Positions 1-8,981 of a DNA stretch of 64,000 bases are shown in pieces. Below the pieces are notes generated by a model. It was given only the letters and a program-made list of their open reading frames with translations, was not told the DNA's origin and made no database searches. The stretch is taken from NCBI GenBank assembly GCA_038526915.1, contig JBCBGF010000008.1:1-64000 (forward strand), in the 5' to 3' direction. Position 1 is the first letter of the stretch, and each line of letters begins with the position of its first letter. Source of the stretch: JBCBGF01 sp038526915 (GTDB lineage: Bacteria; Pseudomonadota; Alphaproteobacteria; Rhodobacterales; Rhodobacteraceae). A program made the translations under genes and the position numbers.

Positions 1-295
1 GGATCGCGCCGTCCATCTGCGCAGCACCCGTGATCATGTTCTTCACGTAGTCGGCGTGGCCCGGGCAGTCGACATGGGCGTAGTGGCGGTTGTCCGTCTC
101 ATACTCCACATGCGCGGTCGAGATCGTGATCCCGCGCGCCTTCTCTTCCGGTGCGCCGTCGATCTGGTCATACGCCTTGAAGTCGCCGAAATACTTCGTG
201 ATCGCCGCCGTCAGCGTCGTCTTGCCGTGGTCAACATGGCCAATCGTGCCGATGTTCACATGCGGTTTCGTACGTTCAAACTTTTCCTTCGCCAT
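1..295 (-). CDS. tuf: Elongation factor Tu, N-terminal part (cut by window edge)
   Basis: GTP-dependent carrier of aminoacyl-tRNA to the ribosomal A site. The visible 98 codons hold the G domain start: a G1 loop reading GHVDHGKTT, the switch I region with RGITIS, and the DCPGHADYVKNM stretch covering G3. The start ATG (293-295) is preceded by GAGGCGGAG. The rest of the gene lies beyond the left edge, so nothing can be said about its C-terminal domains. Identity is essentially certain because the sequence is almost invariant across bacteria. Confidence 0.98.
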   Translation of the reverse strand, partial: MAKEKFERTKPHVNIGTIGHVDHGKTTLTAAITKYFGDFKAYDQIDGAPEEKARGITISTAHVEYETDNRHYAHVDCPGHADYVKNMITGAAQMDGAI

Positions 296-409
296 TGGGC
301 GCTCCGCCTCGTCGTTTTGGGGGGCCGTCTGGGCCCGTTCAGTAGACGCGGGCTAGCTAATGATTCGATGGCGAAAAATCAAGCGTCTGTTGGCGCTGGT
401 CCCGGCCAG

Positions 410-946
410 TTACTGCTGGGCGAAACGGTCAAACGGAATACGCGGCTGGCCAGGCGTCGGGGCGAACCAGGTATCGGCATTTTCCGCCAACGCCACCGCA
501 AGCGCGGACGCAGCGCTTGCGGCCAGCGCCTCCAGATCACCCGAACCCGCCGGCAGCGTGCCTGCGATCTCAAGTGGAACCGCCGTCAGGGCCCGTTTGG
601 TGGCTTCGTCCCAGACATTCACCGCCATCAAAAGCCCCGACTCGCGTCCCGATCCGCGTGTGGCCAGCGCATACGCATCGACGCGGATCCCAAGGTGGTA
701 GAGGCCATCGCCATTATAGCCGCCAAGCTCCCGCAGAACCGCTGTTTCAACGGCACGCTGCAACACGGCGTCCTCAACTGTCTGCGACCCTGGCCCCTGC
801 AAGGCATCGCCCACGACAACGACGTTAAACCCAAGGCGAAAGTCACCCATGGACGGCGGACCATCAGCCGCGTCCTCTGGCGGGCCCGCGCACCCCGCCA
901 GCGCAAGCCCGACGGCCACCGCGCAGATGTAGCCGCGAACCCCCAT
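410..946 (-). CDS. Putative lipoprotein, family unknown
   Basis: 178 residues. The N-terminus MGVRGYICAVAVGLALAGCAG is a short signal peptide ending in a lipobox (LAGC), so the mature protein is predicted to be lipidated and exported. The start at 946 is chosen because it places the signal peptide at the N-terminus; an upstream in-frame start at 985 would overlap the preceding protease gene. The body is Ala/Leu-rich with one predicted globular region and no motif I recognise. It follows the M48 protease gene by 4 bp, so the two are probably co-transcribed with the DUF898 gene; a shared envelope role is inference only. Confidence 0.75.
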   Translation of the reverse strand: MGVRGYICAVAVGLALAGCAGPPEDAADGPPSMGDFRLGFNVVVVGDALQGPGSQTVEDAVLQRAVETAVLRELGGYNGDGLYHLGIRVDAYALATRGSGRESGLLMAVNVWDEATKRALTAVPLEIAGTLPAGSGDLEALAASAASALAVALAENADTWFAPTPGQPRIPFDRFAQQ

Positions 947-950
947 CACA

Positions 951-2087
951 TCACTCGCAAATGGATTGCAGCGCCCGCCACTCAAACGTGCTGAGCACGG
1001 GGCGCGTCGGTCGTGTCAGCGCCGCTTCCGCCGCCCGCGCCGCTGCGATCCGGTCGCCCAGCGCGGGGTGCGACAGGAAATGCGCCACGAACCCTTCGGT
1101 GTCGCCATATTCAGCCCGCAAGCGTTCGAACATGTCCCCCAGCGCCCCGGGGGGGATGTCGCTTGAGGCCAGCATATCATGGGCAAAGACATCGGCGGCA
1201 GCCTCGGCCTCTTGCGTATAGTCGGCCTGGATCAGACGCTCGGCCAAAAACAGGACGATGGCACCACCAGCAAAATCGCCAAACAGCAGGCCCAGCACAC
1301 CAATAGACCCAGCAGACCGCAGCGCAATCCGCGTGGGATCACGCGCGGCGACATGGCCGATCTCATGGGCGAACACTGCGGCCACTTCTTCCGGTGTCTC
1401 TGCCGCCTCAAGCAATCCACGGAAGAACACGACATGCCCCCCGGGCAGCGCAAAGGCGTTCACCATCGGATGATCCAGAACACTCACCGTCAGGTCCACG
1501 TCCAGGTCGGTATTCTGCAAAAGCCGCTCTTCCATCCGCGCAAGCGCGCGCGTGCCAGCGGGCGTCGTGCAGAGCCGTAGGTAATCGAACCCATTGCCCT
1601 CAAAGGCGGACCGGATCTGTTCCAGCGTGGTATCGCCCAGCGCCTTTTCGCCCTCGGGCGGCAAATAAAGCGCCAGCTGATCCGCCATACGCGGCACCAA
1701 AACGAAGATGATCAAAAACACCGATGCAACGGCGGCCAACGCCCAGAGCGCGATCCGCCCCTTGCCGCGCACCGGCGGCGGCTTGTCCAGATGGCGGCTT
1801 TTGTTCAGGATCATTCGCAACGTGTCTTCGTCGCGGATCATCAGCCGCGCCAACGGCTCCACCGTCGAGGTGATGACGATCAGATCCTCACCGGCCATAT
1901 CTGGCACGGATCGCAACGTCTCAAACGGCCAAAGCTCAGCCTCATACTCGGGCAGTTCCAGCGTCAGGTTGTCACCATCCTCGCCCAACAGCACGCGGTA
2001 GCGTTCCGCCGTCTCGCCATCATAGAGCTCGGCATAGGCGCTGAATGCCAGCGCCTCACCCGGCTTGTCGCGCAGATACCGGCTCAT
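951..2087 (-). CDS. M48-family membrane zinc metalloprotease
   Basis: 378 residues. A soluble N-terminal region (about 1-108) precedes one hydrophobic span (about 111-133). The peptidase domain carries HEIGH at 241-245 (two zinc ligands and catalytic Glu) and an ExxxD motif near 296-300 (third ligand). Hydrophobic stretches around 262-285 may be further membrane contact. The family cleaves misfolded or specific membrane and periplasmic proteins (HtpX, BepA, LoiP types); the substrate here is unknown. The ATG at 2087 overlaps the stop of the DUF898 gene by 4 bp (ATGA), indicating translational coupling, and this choice also removes a Cys/Arg-rich extension that belongs to the other frame. Confidence 0.9.
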   Translation of the reverse strand: MSRYLRDKPGEALAFSAYAELYDGETAERYRVLLGEDGDNLTLELPEYEAELWPFETLRSVPDMAGEDLIVITSTVEPLARLMIRDEDTLRMILNKSRHLDKPPPVRGKGRIALWALAAVASVFLIIFVLVPRMADQLALYLPPEGEKALGDTTLEQIRSAFEGNGFDYLRLCTTPAGTRALARMEERLLQNTDLDVDLTVSVLDHPMVNAFALPGGHVVFFRGLLEAAETPEEVAAVFAHEIGHVAARDPTRIALRSAGSIGVLGLLFGDFAGGAIVLFLAERLIQADYTQEAEAAADVFAHDMLASSDIPPGALGDMFERLRAEYGDTEGFVAHFLSHPALGDRIAAARAAEAALTRPTRPVLSTFEWRALQSICE

Positions 2088-3295
2088 ATCGCGCCCCCCA
2101 GATCGAGCGCTTCGGAAAAGCCTTCCGCATCCCGGCGTTCGTCGCGGTCGCGCTGGGCCACGCCGTTCAACGCCGGTGCCCCCGCCAGGGTGATCTGCTC
2201 TGAGAAGTGCTTCCACATGGGCTGGCGCACATACACATGCCGCAACGCGCCCCACATGATGTAGATGACAAAATAGGTCAGCGCCGTGAACGCGATTGTC
2301 ACCCAGACTGGCAACGCCCCGATGGCCGTCAGCTGTTCAATGTCCTGCCCACCGGCCCCGAAGACGATCACCAGGCCGATGAACAAAAGCATCAGTGACA
2401 CCAGAAACCAGACCATGAAGTTGCCAAAAAAGATGATGCGGCACACGCGCGCCGTGCTGGGCTGGAACTCCAGCGTCAGCTCCCCGGCTTGCTTGGTATT
2501 GGTCAACAGCTCCAGCGACCTGACCCAATAGTACGTGGCCGTGAACGGCAAAACGAAGATCGCAATCGCCAGAACGATCCCCGCCGCCCAAACCATCTCG
2601 CTCGCCTCGCCCAACGACCCACCGCTCAGCATCGGCAGACCCACCATCGCGGCAATTGCCCCAGCCATCGCAAGAAACGTTAGGATCACCGGCAGAGCCG
2701 CCGGAAACAGCATCGTCCACCGCCCGCCCTGAACAAGCCGCTGATCCCCGAACCAGGTGCGGTCGGTTTTGTATTTCTCCAGCCAGAACGTCATCCGTGG
2801 CCACAGAAGACCCAAAGTGAGGATCGTCAGAAGCCAGTGCCAGAGCGCGCGGAACGCGTATCCCCACGCCCCCGGATCCAGCCCAAACCGGATCCCGCGC
2901 CACCGCGTGCGCCCCAGAACATAGCGTTGCGCACGGTACATGGCGAAAAACCACAAGGGGATCACCCCGAGAAACGACAAGGCGTAGGCCGCGACATTGC
3001 TTTGAAACAGCGAAAAGCTCGCAAACATCAACAGCAGGTTCACGATGCCCAGGTAGAACGCCAAAATGACCACAGCCATGAGAAAACCCAAAAGCTTCTC
3101 AATGGGTTGGCCCACATATTCCAGCGGAACACCGGAGATCCGCACCGATGACCAGTAATACCGGCGCAGCTTCGTTTTCATCCAGAACCGATAGATGCCA
3201 AGGGTCAGGACGGTCAGCAGGCTCGTTTTGACGGCCAGCATAAACAGCGGCCCGCGGGTGCCTATGAATTGGGTATCTAGCTTGGGGTCAGCCAC
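2084..3295 (-). CDS. DUF898 (YjgN-like) multi-span membrane protein
   Basis: 403 residues, with a GTG start (3293-3295) two bases after the parC stop. The N-terminus has the family pattern FxGxRGPLFMLAVKTSLLT, LGIYRFW and YYWSSVRI. At least seven hydrophobic segments are visible, for example near 17-33, 70-95, 100-118, 145-165, 200-225, 235-255, 295-320 and 330-350. DUF898 proteins are inner membrane proteins of unknown biochemical activity, often found beside M48 proteases as here. The order DUF898, M48 protease, lipoprotein with overlapping or near-abutting ends looks like one operon. Function is not known. Confidence 0.88.
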   Translation of the reverse strand: MADPKLDTQFIGTRGPLFMLAVKTSLLTVLTLGIYRFWMKTKLRRYYWSSVRISGVPLEYVGQPIEKLLGFLMAVVILAFYLGIVNLLLMFASFSLFQSNVAAYALSFLGVIPLWFFAMYRAQRYVLGRTRWRGIRFGLDPGAWGYAFRALWHWLLTILTLGLLWPRMTFWLEKYKTDRTWFGDQRLVQGGRWTMLFPAALPVILTFLAMAGAIAAMVGLPMLSGGSLGEASEMVWAAGIVLAIAIFVLPFTATYYWVRSLELLTNTKQAGELTLEFQPSTARVCRIIFFGNFMVWFLVSLMLLFIGLVIVFGAGGQDIEQLTAIGALPVWVTIAFTALTYFVIYIMWGALRHVYVRQPMWKHFSEQITLAGAPALNGVAQRDRDERRDAEGFSEALDLGGAI

Positions 3296-3297
3296 GC

Positions 3298-5646
3298 CTA
3301 ATCAAATCGGTTGTTGCGGGGGAAGCCATGGGGCGGCGCTTTGCCCACACCTGCGCGTTTGCCGATCCAGCCGGACATATCGGCCTCGCGCCGGGTCGCG
3401 CCATTGGGCATAGGCCAGCTCAGGCCCGCGGACATATCGAACGTCGTCACATCCGACAGCCCGCCATCGATGTCGAGGGCACCCTGCTTGCCGCGGGCCT
3501 GCTTGTACTTTTGCAACCGCACGCCCTTGCCGCGGGTCATTTCCGGCAACTCGGCCAGGGGGAAGGCCAAAAGCTTGCGGTTCTCGCTCACCACCGCAAC
3601 GGTATCGCCCGCCACGGCGCGGCAGACCTTGGCCACCACACCATCACGCACGTTCAGCACCTGCTTGCCGCTGCGGGTCTGGGCAACGATCTCGTCTTCC
3701 GGCACCACAAACCCATCGCCGGCGTTCGAGGCCACGACGACCTTGGCCCCCGGGCGATGGATAAACAGCGCGATAATCTCAGCCTCGTTCGGCAGATCGA
3801 CCATCAGCCGCACAGGCTCCCCCATACCGCGCCCACCGGGCAGGTTCGCACCGCTCAGCGTGTAGAAGCGCCCATTGGAGCCGAAAAGCAGAACCTTATC
3901 CGTGGTTTCCGCGTGGAAGATGAAGCGCCCACTATCGCCATCCTTGAACTTCAGCTCTTGATCCAGCGCGATATGCCCCTTCATCGCGCGGATCCAGCCC
4001 ATGGCCGAACAGACCACCGTGATCGGCTCTTTCTCGATCATCGCCTCGATGGGCACATCCTCGAACTCGGCGGCGTCCTCAAATGTGGTGCGGCGCGGAC
4101 CCAGCGGGTGGGATTTACCGAATTGCGCCTTCGTTTCCTTCAGCTGATCCGAGATTTTCGCCCATTGCAGGACCTCATCGGCCAGCAAGTCTTCCAACTC
4201 CGCCCGCTCCATCAAAAGCTTGTCGTATTCAGACTTTAGCTCAATCTCTTCAAGCTTACGCAACGCCCGCAGGCGCATGTTCAGGATCGCCTCGGCCTGC
4301 ACCTCGGTCAGGCCCAGATCGGGATCGGGGTCGGTGCCGTCCAACGGCGAGACATACTCCGCCTCACTATTCGCCCGCGGCGGCGTGTTCGACCAATCCT
4401 GATGCATCAGCGCACGCTTGGGCTCATCATCATAACGGATGATCTCAATCACCCGGTCGAGGTTCAAAAACGCGGTGATAAACCCTTCCAGCACCTCCAA
4501 CCGGTGGTCGATCTTCTCCAACCGGTGTTGCGAGCGCCGCTGGAGCACCTCGCGTCTGTGATCAAGGAAAGCGCGCAGCACCTCTTTCATCGAACAGACC
4601 TTGGGCGTGCGGCCGTCGATCAGCACGTTCATGTTGAGCGAGATGCGCACTTCCAAATCGGTGTTCCGGAACAGCATCCCCATCAGAACCTCTGGGTCGA
4701 CGTTCTTCGACCGGGGCTCAAGCACGATCCGCACGTCATCCGCGCTCTCATCGCGCACATCGGCGAGGATCGGGATCTTCTTGGTCTGAATGACCTCGGC
4801 GATCTTTTCGATGAGCTTCGATTTCTGGACCTGATAGGGGATTTCCGTGACGACGATCTGCCACTGCCCACGGCCCAGATCCTCGACCTCATGCCGCGCC
4901 CGCAGGCGGAAGCCGCCGCGTCCCGTGCGATAGGCTTGGGCGATCTGGTCACGGGGTTCGACGATGATCCCGCCCGTCGGAAAATCCGGCCCGGGGACGT
5001 AGTTCAAAAGCGTATCGTCCCGCGCATCGGGCGTCTTGATCAGGTGCAAACAGGCGTCGATCAGCTCGCCGATATTGTGTGGCGGGATGTTCGTGGCCAT
5101 CCCCACCGCGATCCCGCTGGAGCCGTTGGCCAGCAGATTTGGGAAGGCCGCCGGCAACACGACCGGCTCCGTTAGCGTGCCATCGTAATTATCCCTGAAA
5201 TCGACCGCGTTCTCGTCAAGGCCCTGCAACAAAGCCTCGGCCACATCCGTCAGCCGCGCCTCGGTATACCGGCTGGCCGCGGGGTTATCCCCGTCGATAT
5301 TGCCAAAGTTCCCCTGCCCGTCCACCAGCGGGTAGCGGATCGTGAATTCTTGGGCGAGCCGCGCCATCGCGTCATAGATCGCACCGTCCCCGTGCGGGTG
5401 ATAGTTCCCCATCACATCGCCAGAAATCTTAGCCGATTTGCGGAAGCCACCGTTCGAGGCCAACCGCAACTCCCGCATCGCGTACAAAATACGCCGGTGC
5501 ACCGGTTTCAGGCCGTCACGCGCATCGGGCAGCGCACGATGCATGATCGTGGACAGCGCGTATTGCAGATATCGTTCCCCGATCGCCCTGCGCAGTGGTT
5601 CAGCCAACTGTCGCGCGGGATCGGTGTCCTCGATGGCCTCGCTCAT
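3298..5646 (-). CDS. parC: DNA topoisomerase IV subunit A
   Basis: 782 residues. ParC forms a heterotetramer with ParE to decatenate sister chromosomes. The N-terminal half shows the GyrA/ParC core: DGLKPVHRRILYAM, a quinolone-resistance-type region with GDVMGNYHPHGDGAIYDAM, and AASRYTEARL containing the catalytic Tyr. The C-terminal part has the beta-pinwheel blades (GRFYTLSGANLPGGRGMGEP, TRSGKQVLNV, MTRGKGVRLQKYK). ParC rather than GyrA is favoured by the length (GyrA in this group is about 900 residues) and by lack of a clear GyrA box. The ATG at 5646 is the start that fits the family N-terminus. The divergent SDR gene begins 60 bp away. Confidence 0.93.
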   Translation of the reverse strand: MSEAIEDTDPARQLAEPLRRAIGERYLQYALSTIMHRALPDARDGLKPVHRRILYAMRELRLASNGGFRKSAKISGDVMGNYHPHGDGAIYDAMARLAQEFTIRYPLVDGQGNFGNIDGDNPAASRYTEARLTDVAEALLQGLDENAVDFRDNYDGTLTEPVVLPAAFPNLLANGSSGIAVGMATNIPPHNIGELIDACLHLIKTPDARDDTLLNYVPGPDFPTGGIIVEPRDQIAQAYRTGRGGFRLRARHEVEDLGRGQWQIVVTEIPYQVQKSKLIEKIAEVIQTKKIPILADVRDESADDVRIVLEPRSKNVDPEVLMGMLFRNTDLEVRISLNMNVLIDGRTPKVCSMKEVLRAFLDHRREVLQRRSQHRLEKIDHRLEVLEGFITAFLNLDRVIEIIRYDDEPKRALMHQDWSNTPPRANSEAEYVSPLDGTDPDPDLGLTEVQAEAILNMRLRALRKLEEIELKSEYDKLLMERAELEDLLADEVLQWAKISDQLKETKAQFGKSHPLGPRRTTFEDAAEFEDVPIEAMIEKEPITVVCSAMGWIRAMKGHIALDQELKFKDGDSGRFIFHAETTDKVLLFGSNGRFYTLSGANLPGGRGMGEPVRLMVDLPNEAEIIALFIHRPGAKVVVASNAGDGFVVPEDEIVAQTRSGKQVLNVRDGVVAKVCRAVAGDTVAVVSENRKLLAFPLAELPEMTRGKGVRLQKYKQARGKQGALDIDGGLSDVTTFDMSAGLSWPMPNGATRREADMSGWIGKRAGVGKAPPHGFPRNNRFD

Positions 5647-5706
5647 ATCTTCGGTGTAAACGGGCCGGGATTCGGCGTCCAGAGAAGATTGGCAAGCATT
5701 TTGGGC

Positions 5707-6540
5707 ATGAGCGCACGCACGGTTCTGATCACCGGATGTTCCTCGGGCATAGGCTATGATGCCGCGCACGGCCTCCGCGACCGGGGGTGGCGGGTCTTTG
5801 CCTCGTGCCGCAAGCCTCAGGATTGCGCGCGCTTGCGGAATGAAGGGTTTGAAAGCCCGCTCATCGACTATGAGCGCACCGAAACCATCCACGGCGGATT
5901 TGACGAGGTGCTGGAGGCAACGGGCGGCCAACTGGACGCGCTTTTCAACAACGGCGCCTACGCGGTTCCGGGCGCGGTGGAGGATCTGCCGACCGACGCA
6001 CTGCGCGCAATCTTCGAGGCCAATGTCTTCGGCTGGCATGAGCTGTCGCGCCGTGCGATCGAAGTGATGCGCAGGCAGGGATCGGGCCGCATCGTCCAGA
6101 ACTCATCCGTGTTGGGCTTTGTGCCCATGCGCTGGCGCGGAGCCTATGTGGCCACAAAATACGCGATGGAAGGCCTCACCGACGTCTTGCGGCTGGAAAT
6201 GGCCGATACCGGCATCCACGTGATCCTGATCGAACCCGGCCCCATCACCTCGCGCATCCGCGAAAACGCCGTGGCCCATTTCGAACGCTGGATCGATGTC
6301 GACGCCTCGCCCCGTGCAGATCAATACAAGGCGACCCTGATGAAACGCCTCTATCAGGACAAGACCGCGCCCGATCCGTTTGAGCTTCCCGCCAGCGCGG
6401 TAACCGCCAAGCTGATCCACGCGCTGGAAAGCCCGCGTCCCCGGCCACGCTACTACGTCACCACACCCACCTACATGATGGGCATTCTGAACCGCCTTTT
6501 GCCCACCCGCGCCCTCGACAAGATCCTGCGCAGGGCCTAG
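5707..6540 (+). CDS. Short-chain dehydrogenase/reductase (classical SDR)
   Basis: 277 residues. The Rossmann nucleotide site GCSSGIGYDAA is at about 10-20, the NNGAY structural motif at 81-85, Ser at 133/134 and the catalytic YVATK with Tyr147 and Lys151. It uses NAD(P)H to interconvert an alcohol and a carbonyl; the substrate cannot be read from sequence. The N-terminal MSARTVLITG begins at 5707, which excludes a long upstream extension lying antisense to parC. Transcribed away from parC, with no clear operon partner. Confidence 0.9.
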   Translation: MSARTVLITGCSSGIGYDAAHGLRDRGWRVFASCRKPQDCARLRNEGFESPLIDYERTETIHGGFDEVLEATGGQLDALFNNGAYAVPGAVEDLPTDALRAIFEANVFGWHELSRRAIEVMRRQGSGRIVQNSSVLGFVPMRWRGAYVATKYAMEGLTDVLRLEMADTGIHVILIEPGPITSRIRENAVAHFERWIDVDASPRADQYKATLMKRLYQDKTAPDPFELPASAVTAKLIHALESPRPRPRYYVTTPTYMMGILNRLLPTRALDKILRRA

Positions 6541-6603
6541 CGCCACTTTCGCCTTCGCTTTTCCCGCGCGGCCCGCTACATCGCGCCGGCAAGGGAGAGT
6601 TGA

Positions 6604-6810
6604 ATGGCCTCAGATCCACTTTTGATCGTCGTTGTGCTGGCAGCACTTGGCGTGTTGGGCATCTTGATGTTCGGCATCGGCACCTTCGGCAAAGGCGGCG
6701 ATTTCAACAAGAAACATGCCAATAAAATCATGCGATACCGCCTCTATGCGCAGGCCGGGGCGGTCGTGCTGATCCTGCTTTTCGTCTATCTGCGCCGGTC
6801 CGGAGGGTAA
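6604..6810 (+). CDS. Twin transmembrane helix small protein (HIG1-like)
   Basis: 68 residues with two hydrophobic helices (about 6-27 and 46-63) joined by a basic loop containing NKKHANKIMRYRLYAQ. This architecture and the loop match the alphaproteobacterial twin-TM/HIG1-domain small proteins, relatives of mitochondrial respiratory supercomplex factors. The role in bacteria is not established. A good ribosome site (GGGAGA) stands before the ATG. The next gene, the cobalamin adenosyltransferase, starts two bases after this stop, so the two form an operon. Confidence 0.85.
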   Translation: MASDPLLIVVVLAALGVLGILMFGIGTFGKGGDFNKKHANKIMRYRLYAQAGAVVLILLFVYLRRSGG

Positions 6811-6811
6811 C

Positions 6812-7384
6812 ATGGTCGTCCTGAACAAGATCTACACCAAAACCGGCGATGCCGGCGAAACAGCCCTTGGAAACGGCGCACGCGTCGCCAAGCATTCGAT
6901 GCGCGTCACCGCCTACGGCACGGTGGACGAGGCGAACGCGACGCTTGGCCTCGCGCGCCTCCATGCAGACGGGGATCTCGATGCCAAACTTGCGATGATC
7001 CAGAATGACCTCTTCGACCTCGGCGCCGATCTGTGCACGCCCGACATGGAAAAAGATGCCGAGGCCGAATATCCACCCCTGCGCATGACCGATGCACAGG
7101 TCACCCGGCTCGAGACCGAGATTGATGAGATGAACGCCAAGCTCGAACCCCTGCGGTCCTTCATCCTGCCCGGTGGATCGGCTTTGGCCGCGCATCTGCA
7201 TCTCTGCCGCACGGTGTCCCGCCGCGCCGAACGTCTGACGGTGGAACTGGCCACCATGGAGTCGGTGAACCCCGCCGCCGTGAAATACCTCAACCGCCTG
7301 TCAGACTGGTTCTTCGTCGCCGGTCGGATTGCCAATGAGAACGGCACAAAAGATGTGCTTTGGATCCCCGGGGCCAACCGCTAG
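6812..7384 (+). CDS. PduO-type cob(I)alamin adenosyltransferase
   Basis: 190 residues. It transfers the adenosyl group of ATP to cob(I)alamin to form coenzyme B12. Diagnostic pieces are the N-terminal IYTKTGDAGET (ATP-binding loop), YGTVDEANA, the RRAER arginine motif and the C-terminal YLNRLSDWFFVAGR. Length is typical for the PduO/MMAB family. It is translated directly after the twin-TM protein; the pairing with that gene and with etfBA about 0.8 kb downstream is common in this order. Adenosylcobalamin is needed for methylmalonyl-CoA mutase and related enzymes, none of which is in the window. Confidence 0.94.
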   Translation: MVVLNKIYTKTGDAGETALGNGARVAKHSMRVTAYGTVDEANATLGLARLHADGDLDAKLAMIQNDLFDLGADLCTPDMEKDAEAEYPPLRMTDAQVTRLETEIDEMNAKLEPLRSFILPGGSALAAHLHLCRTVSRRAERLTVELATMESVNPAAVKYLNRLSDWFFVAGRIANENGTKDVLWIPGANR

Positions 7385-7442
7385 CGCACCGCCCACCAGC
7401 CCCGGACTTGACCGTTCGCCGTGACAGCGCCACCCTTGGCGC

Positions 7443-8099
7443 ATGGCAGCACGCATTCCCCTGACCTACACCCGGGCCGAGTACATCTCGGACGCTGTGG
7501 TGCACGTCACCGGCCTTGTCGCGGCACTGATTGCGGTGCCGGTCATCATCACGCTGACAGCCGTTTGGTCGGGCGATGCCAACACCATCACCGCAATGTC
7601 GATCTATGGCATCTGCCTGATCGCGATGCTGGGCTGTTCGGCGCTTTATAACATGGTGATGCGCCCATCCTGGCGCGATCTGTTGCGCAGGATCGACCAA
7701 TCCGTGATTTACCTCAAGATTGCAGGGACATACACGCCCTTTGTCGCGCTCACTGGATCGCAGGCCGGGCTGTTTCTCGCCGGCATCTGGGGCGTCGCCC
7801 TGACCGGCACATCCCTGATCTTGTTTTCGCCCGGTCGGGTGCGCGTCTTGAGCCTGATCCTCTATCTGGGCCTTGGCTGGGCCGGCGCCATCTGGGGCGG
7901 GCCACTCGTGTCAACGCTGTCCACCCCGGGCTTTATATTGCTGCTGATCGGCGGGCTCACCTACACCGTGGGCGTCGTGTTCCTCTTGTGGGAAACCCTG
8001 CCCTTCCACAACACGATCTGGCACATTTTTGTGCTTGCAGCGACCTTTGTGTGCTACGCCGCCGTCATGGTGGAACTCGCCCACACCGCCACCGCCTGA
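7443..8099 (+). CDS. trhA: TrhA / hemolysin III family membrane protein (PAQR)
   Basis: 218 residues with seven predicted helices. Family hallmarks are the N-terminal YTRAEYISDAVVHVTG, a central CSALYNM segment corresponding to the first metal-site motif, RRIDQSVIYLKIAGTYTPF, and the C-terminal HNTIWHIFVLAATFVCY whose histidines belong to the predicted zinc site. Bacterial members help maintain membrane fluidity when unsaturated fatty acid balance is disturbed; 'hemolysin' is a historical name. The ATG at 7443 lacks a strong Shine-Dalgarno. Confidence 0.88.
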   Translation: MAARIPLTYTRAEYISDAVVHVTGLVAALIAVPVIITLTAVWSGDANTITAMSIYGICLIAMLGCSALYNMVMRPSWRDLLRRIDQSVIYLKIAGTYTPFVALTGSQAGLFLAGIWGVALTGTSLILFSPGRVRVLSLILYLGLGWAGAIWGGPLVSTLSTPGFILLLIGGLTYTVGVVFLLWETLPFHNTIWHIFVLAATFVCYAAVMVELAHTATA

Positions 8100-8219
8100 C
8101 GCGGCGTTTGGAAACGGTCACGCGTCGATTTTGCACTGTTTTCCGCCTTAAAGCCGCGATAACACCATGCAGGATTGATTTGCGGCCACCATGGGCCGTC
8201 GCAGCAGGAGAAATGCGCA

Positions 8220-8981
8220 ATGAAGGTCTTGGTGCCTGTCAAACGCGTGATCGATTATAATGTGAAAGTTCGCGTGAAGGCGGACGGATCAGGCGTCGAT
8301 CTTGCCAACGTAAAAATGTCGATGAACCCCTTCGACGAAATCGCCGTGGAAGAAGCCATCCGCCTGCGCGAAGCCGGCAAGGCCGACGAAGTGATCGCGG
8401 TGTCGGTGGGCGTGAAACAGGCCCAGGAAACACTGCGCACGGCCCTCGCCATGGGGGCCGATCGCGCGATTCTGATTATCGCTGCTGACGATGTTCACAC
8501 CGATATTGAGCCGCTGTCCGTCGCAAAACTGATCGCTAAGGTCATTGAAGCCGAAGAACCCGGCCTTGTTCTGATGGGCAAGCAGGCCATCGACAACGAC
8601 ATGAACGCCACCGGCCAGATGACGGCGGCTTTGCTGGGCTGGGCCCAGGGCACCTTCGCCTCCAAGCTCGAGATCGAGGGCGACAGCGCACTTGTCACGC
8701 GTGAGGTTGATGGCGGCTTGCAGACGGTCAAGGTCAAGATGCCCGCAATCGTCACGGTCGATCTGCGCCTCAACGAACCGCGCTATGCATCCCTGCCCAA
8801 CATCATGAAGGCCAAGAAAAAGCCGCTGGACGAAAAGACCCCGGCGGATTTCGGCGTCGACGTGAGCCCACGGCTCACCATCACCAATACGGCTGAGCCT
8901 GAGGCCCGCAAAGCGGGCGAGATCGTCGGCTCGGTCGACGAACTGGTTGCCAAACTCAAAGACGAAGCGGGGGTCCTCTGA
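8220..8981 (+). CDS. etfB: Electron transfer flavoprotein subunit beta
   Basis: 253 residues. It binds AMP and, with EtfA, shuttles electrons from acyl-CoA and other dehydrogenases to ETF-ubiquinone oxidoreductase. The N-terminus MKVLVPVKRVIDYNVKVRVK and the signature segment around VDLRLNEPRYASLPNIMKAKKK are typical. The ATG at 8220 is preceded by GCAGGAG at good spacing, and the family N-terminus begins exactly here, so an upstream ATG at 8175 is rejected. The etfA ATG overlaps its stop by one base. Confidence 0.97.
   Translation: MKVLVPVKRVIDYNVKVRVKADGSGVDLANVKMSMNPFDEIAVEEAIRLREAGKADEVIAVSVGVKQAQETLRTALAMGADRAILIIAADDVHTDIEPLSVAKLIAKVIEAEEPGLVLMGKQAIDNDMNATGQMTAALLGWAQGTFASKLEIEGDSALVTREVDGGLQTVKVKMPAIVTVDLRLNEPRYASLPNIMKAKKKPLDEKTPADFGVDVSPRLTITNTAEPEARKAGEIVGSVDELVAKLKDEAGVL

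Noticed and set aside
5350..5706. N-terminal extension of the SDR protein on the plus strand
   Set aside because: It lies antisense to parC coding sequence; the SDR family N-terminus begins at 5707.
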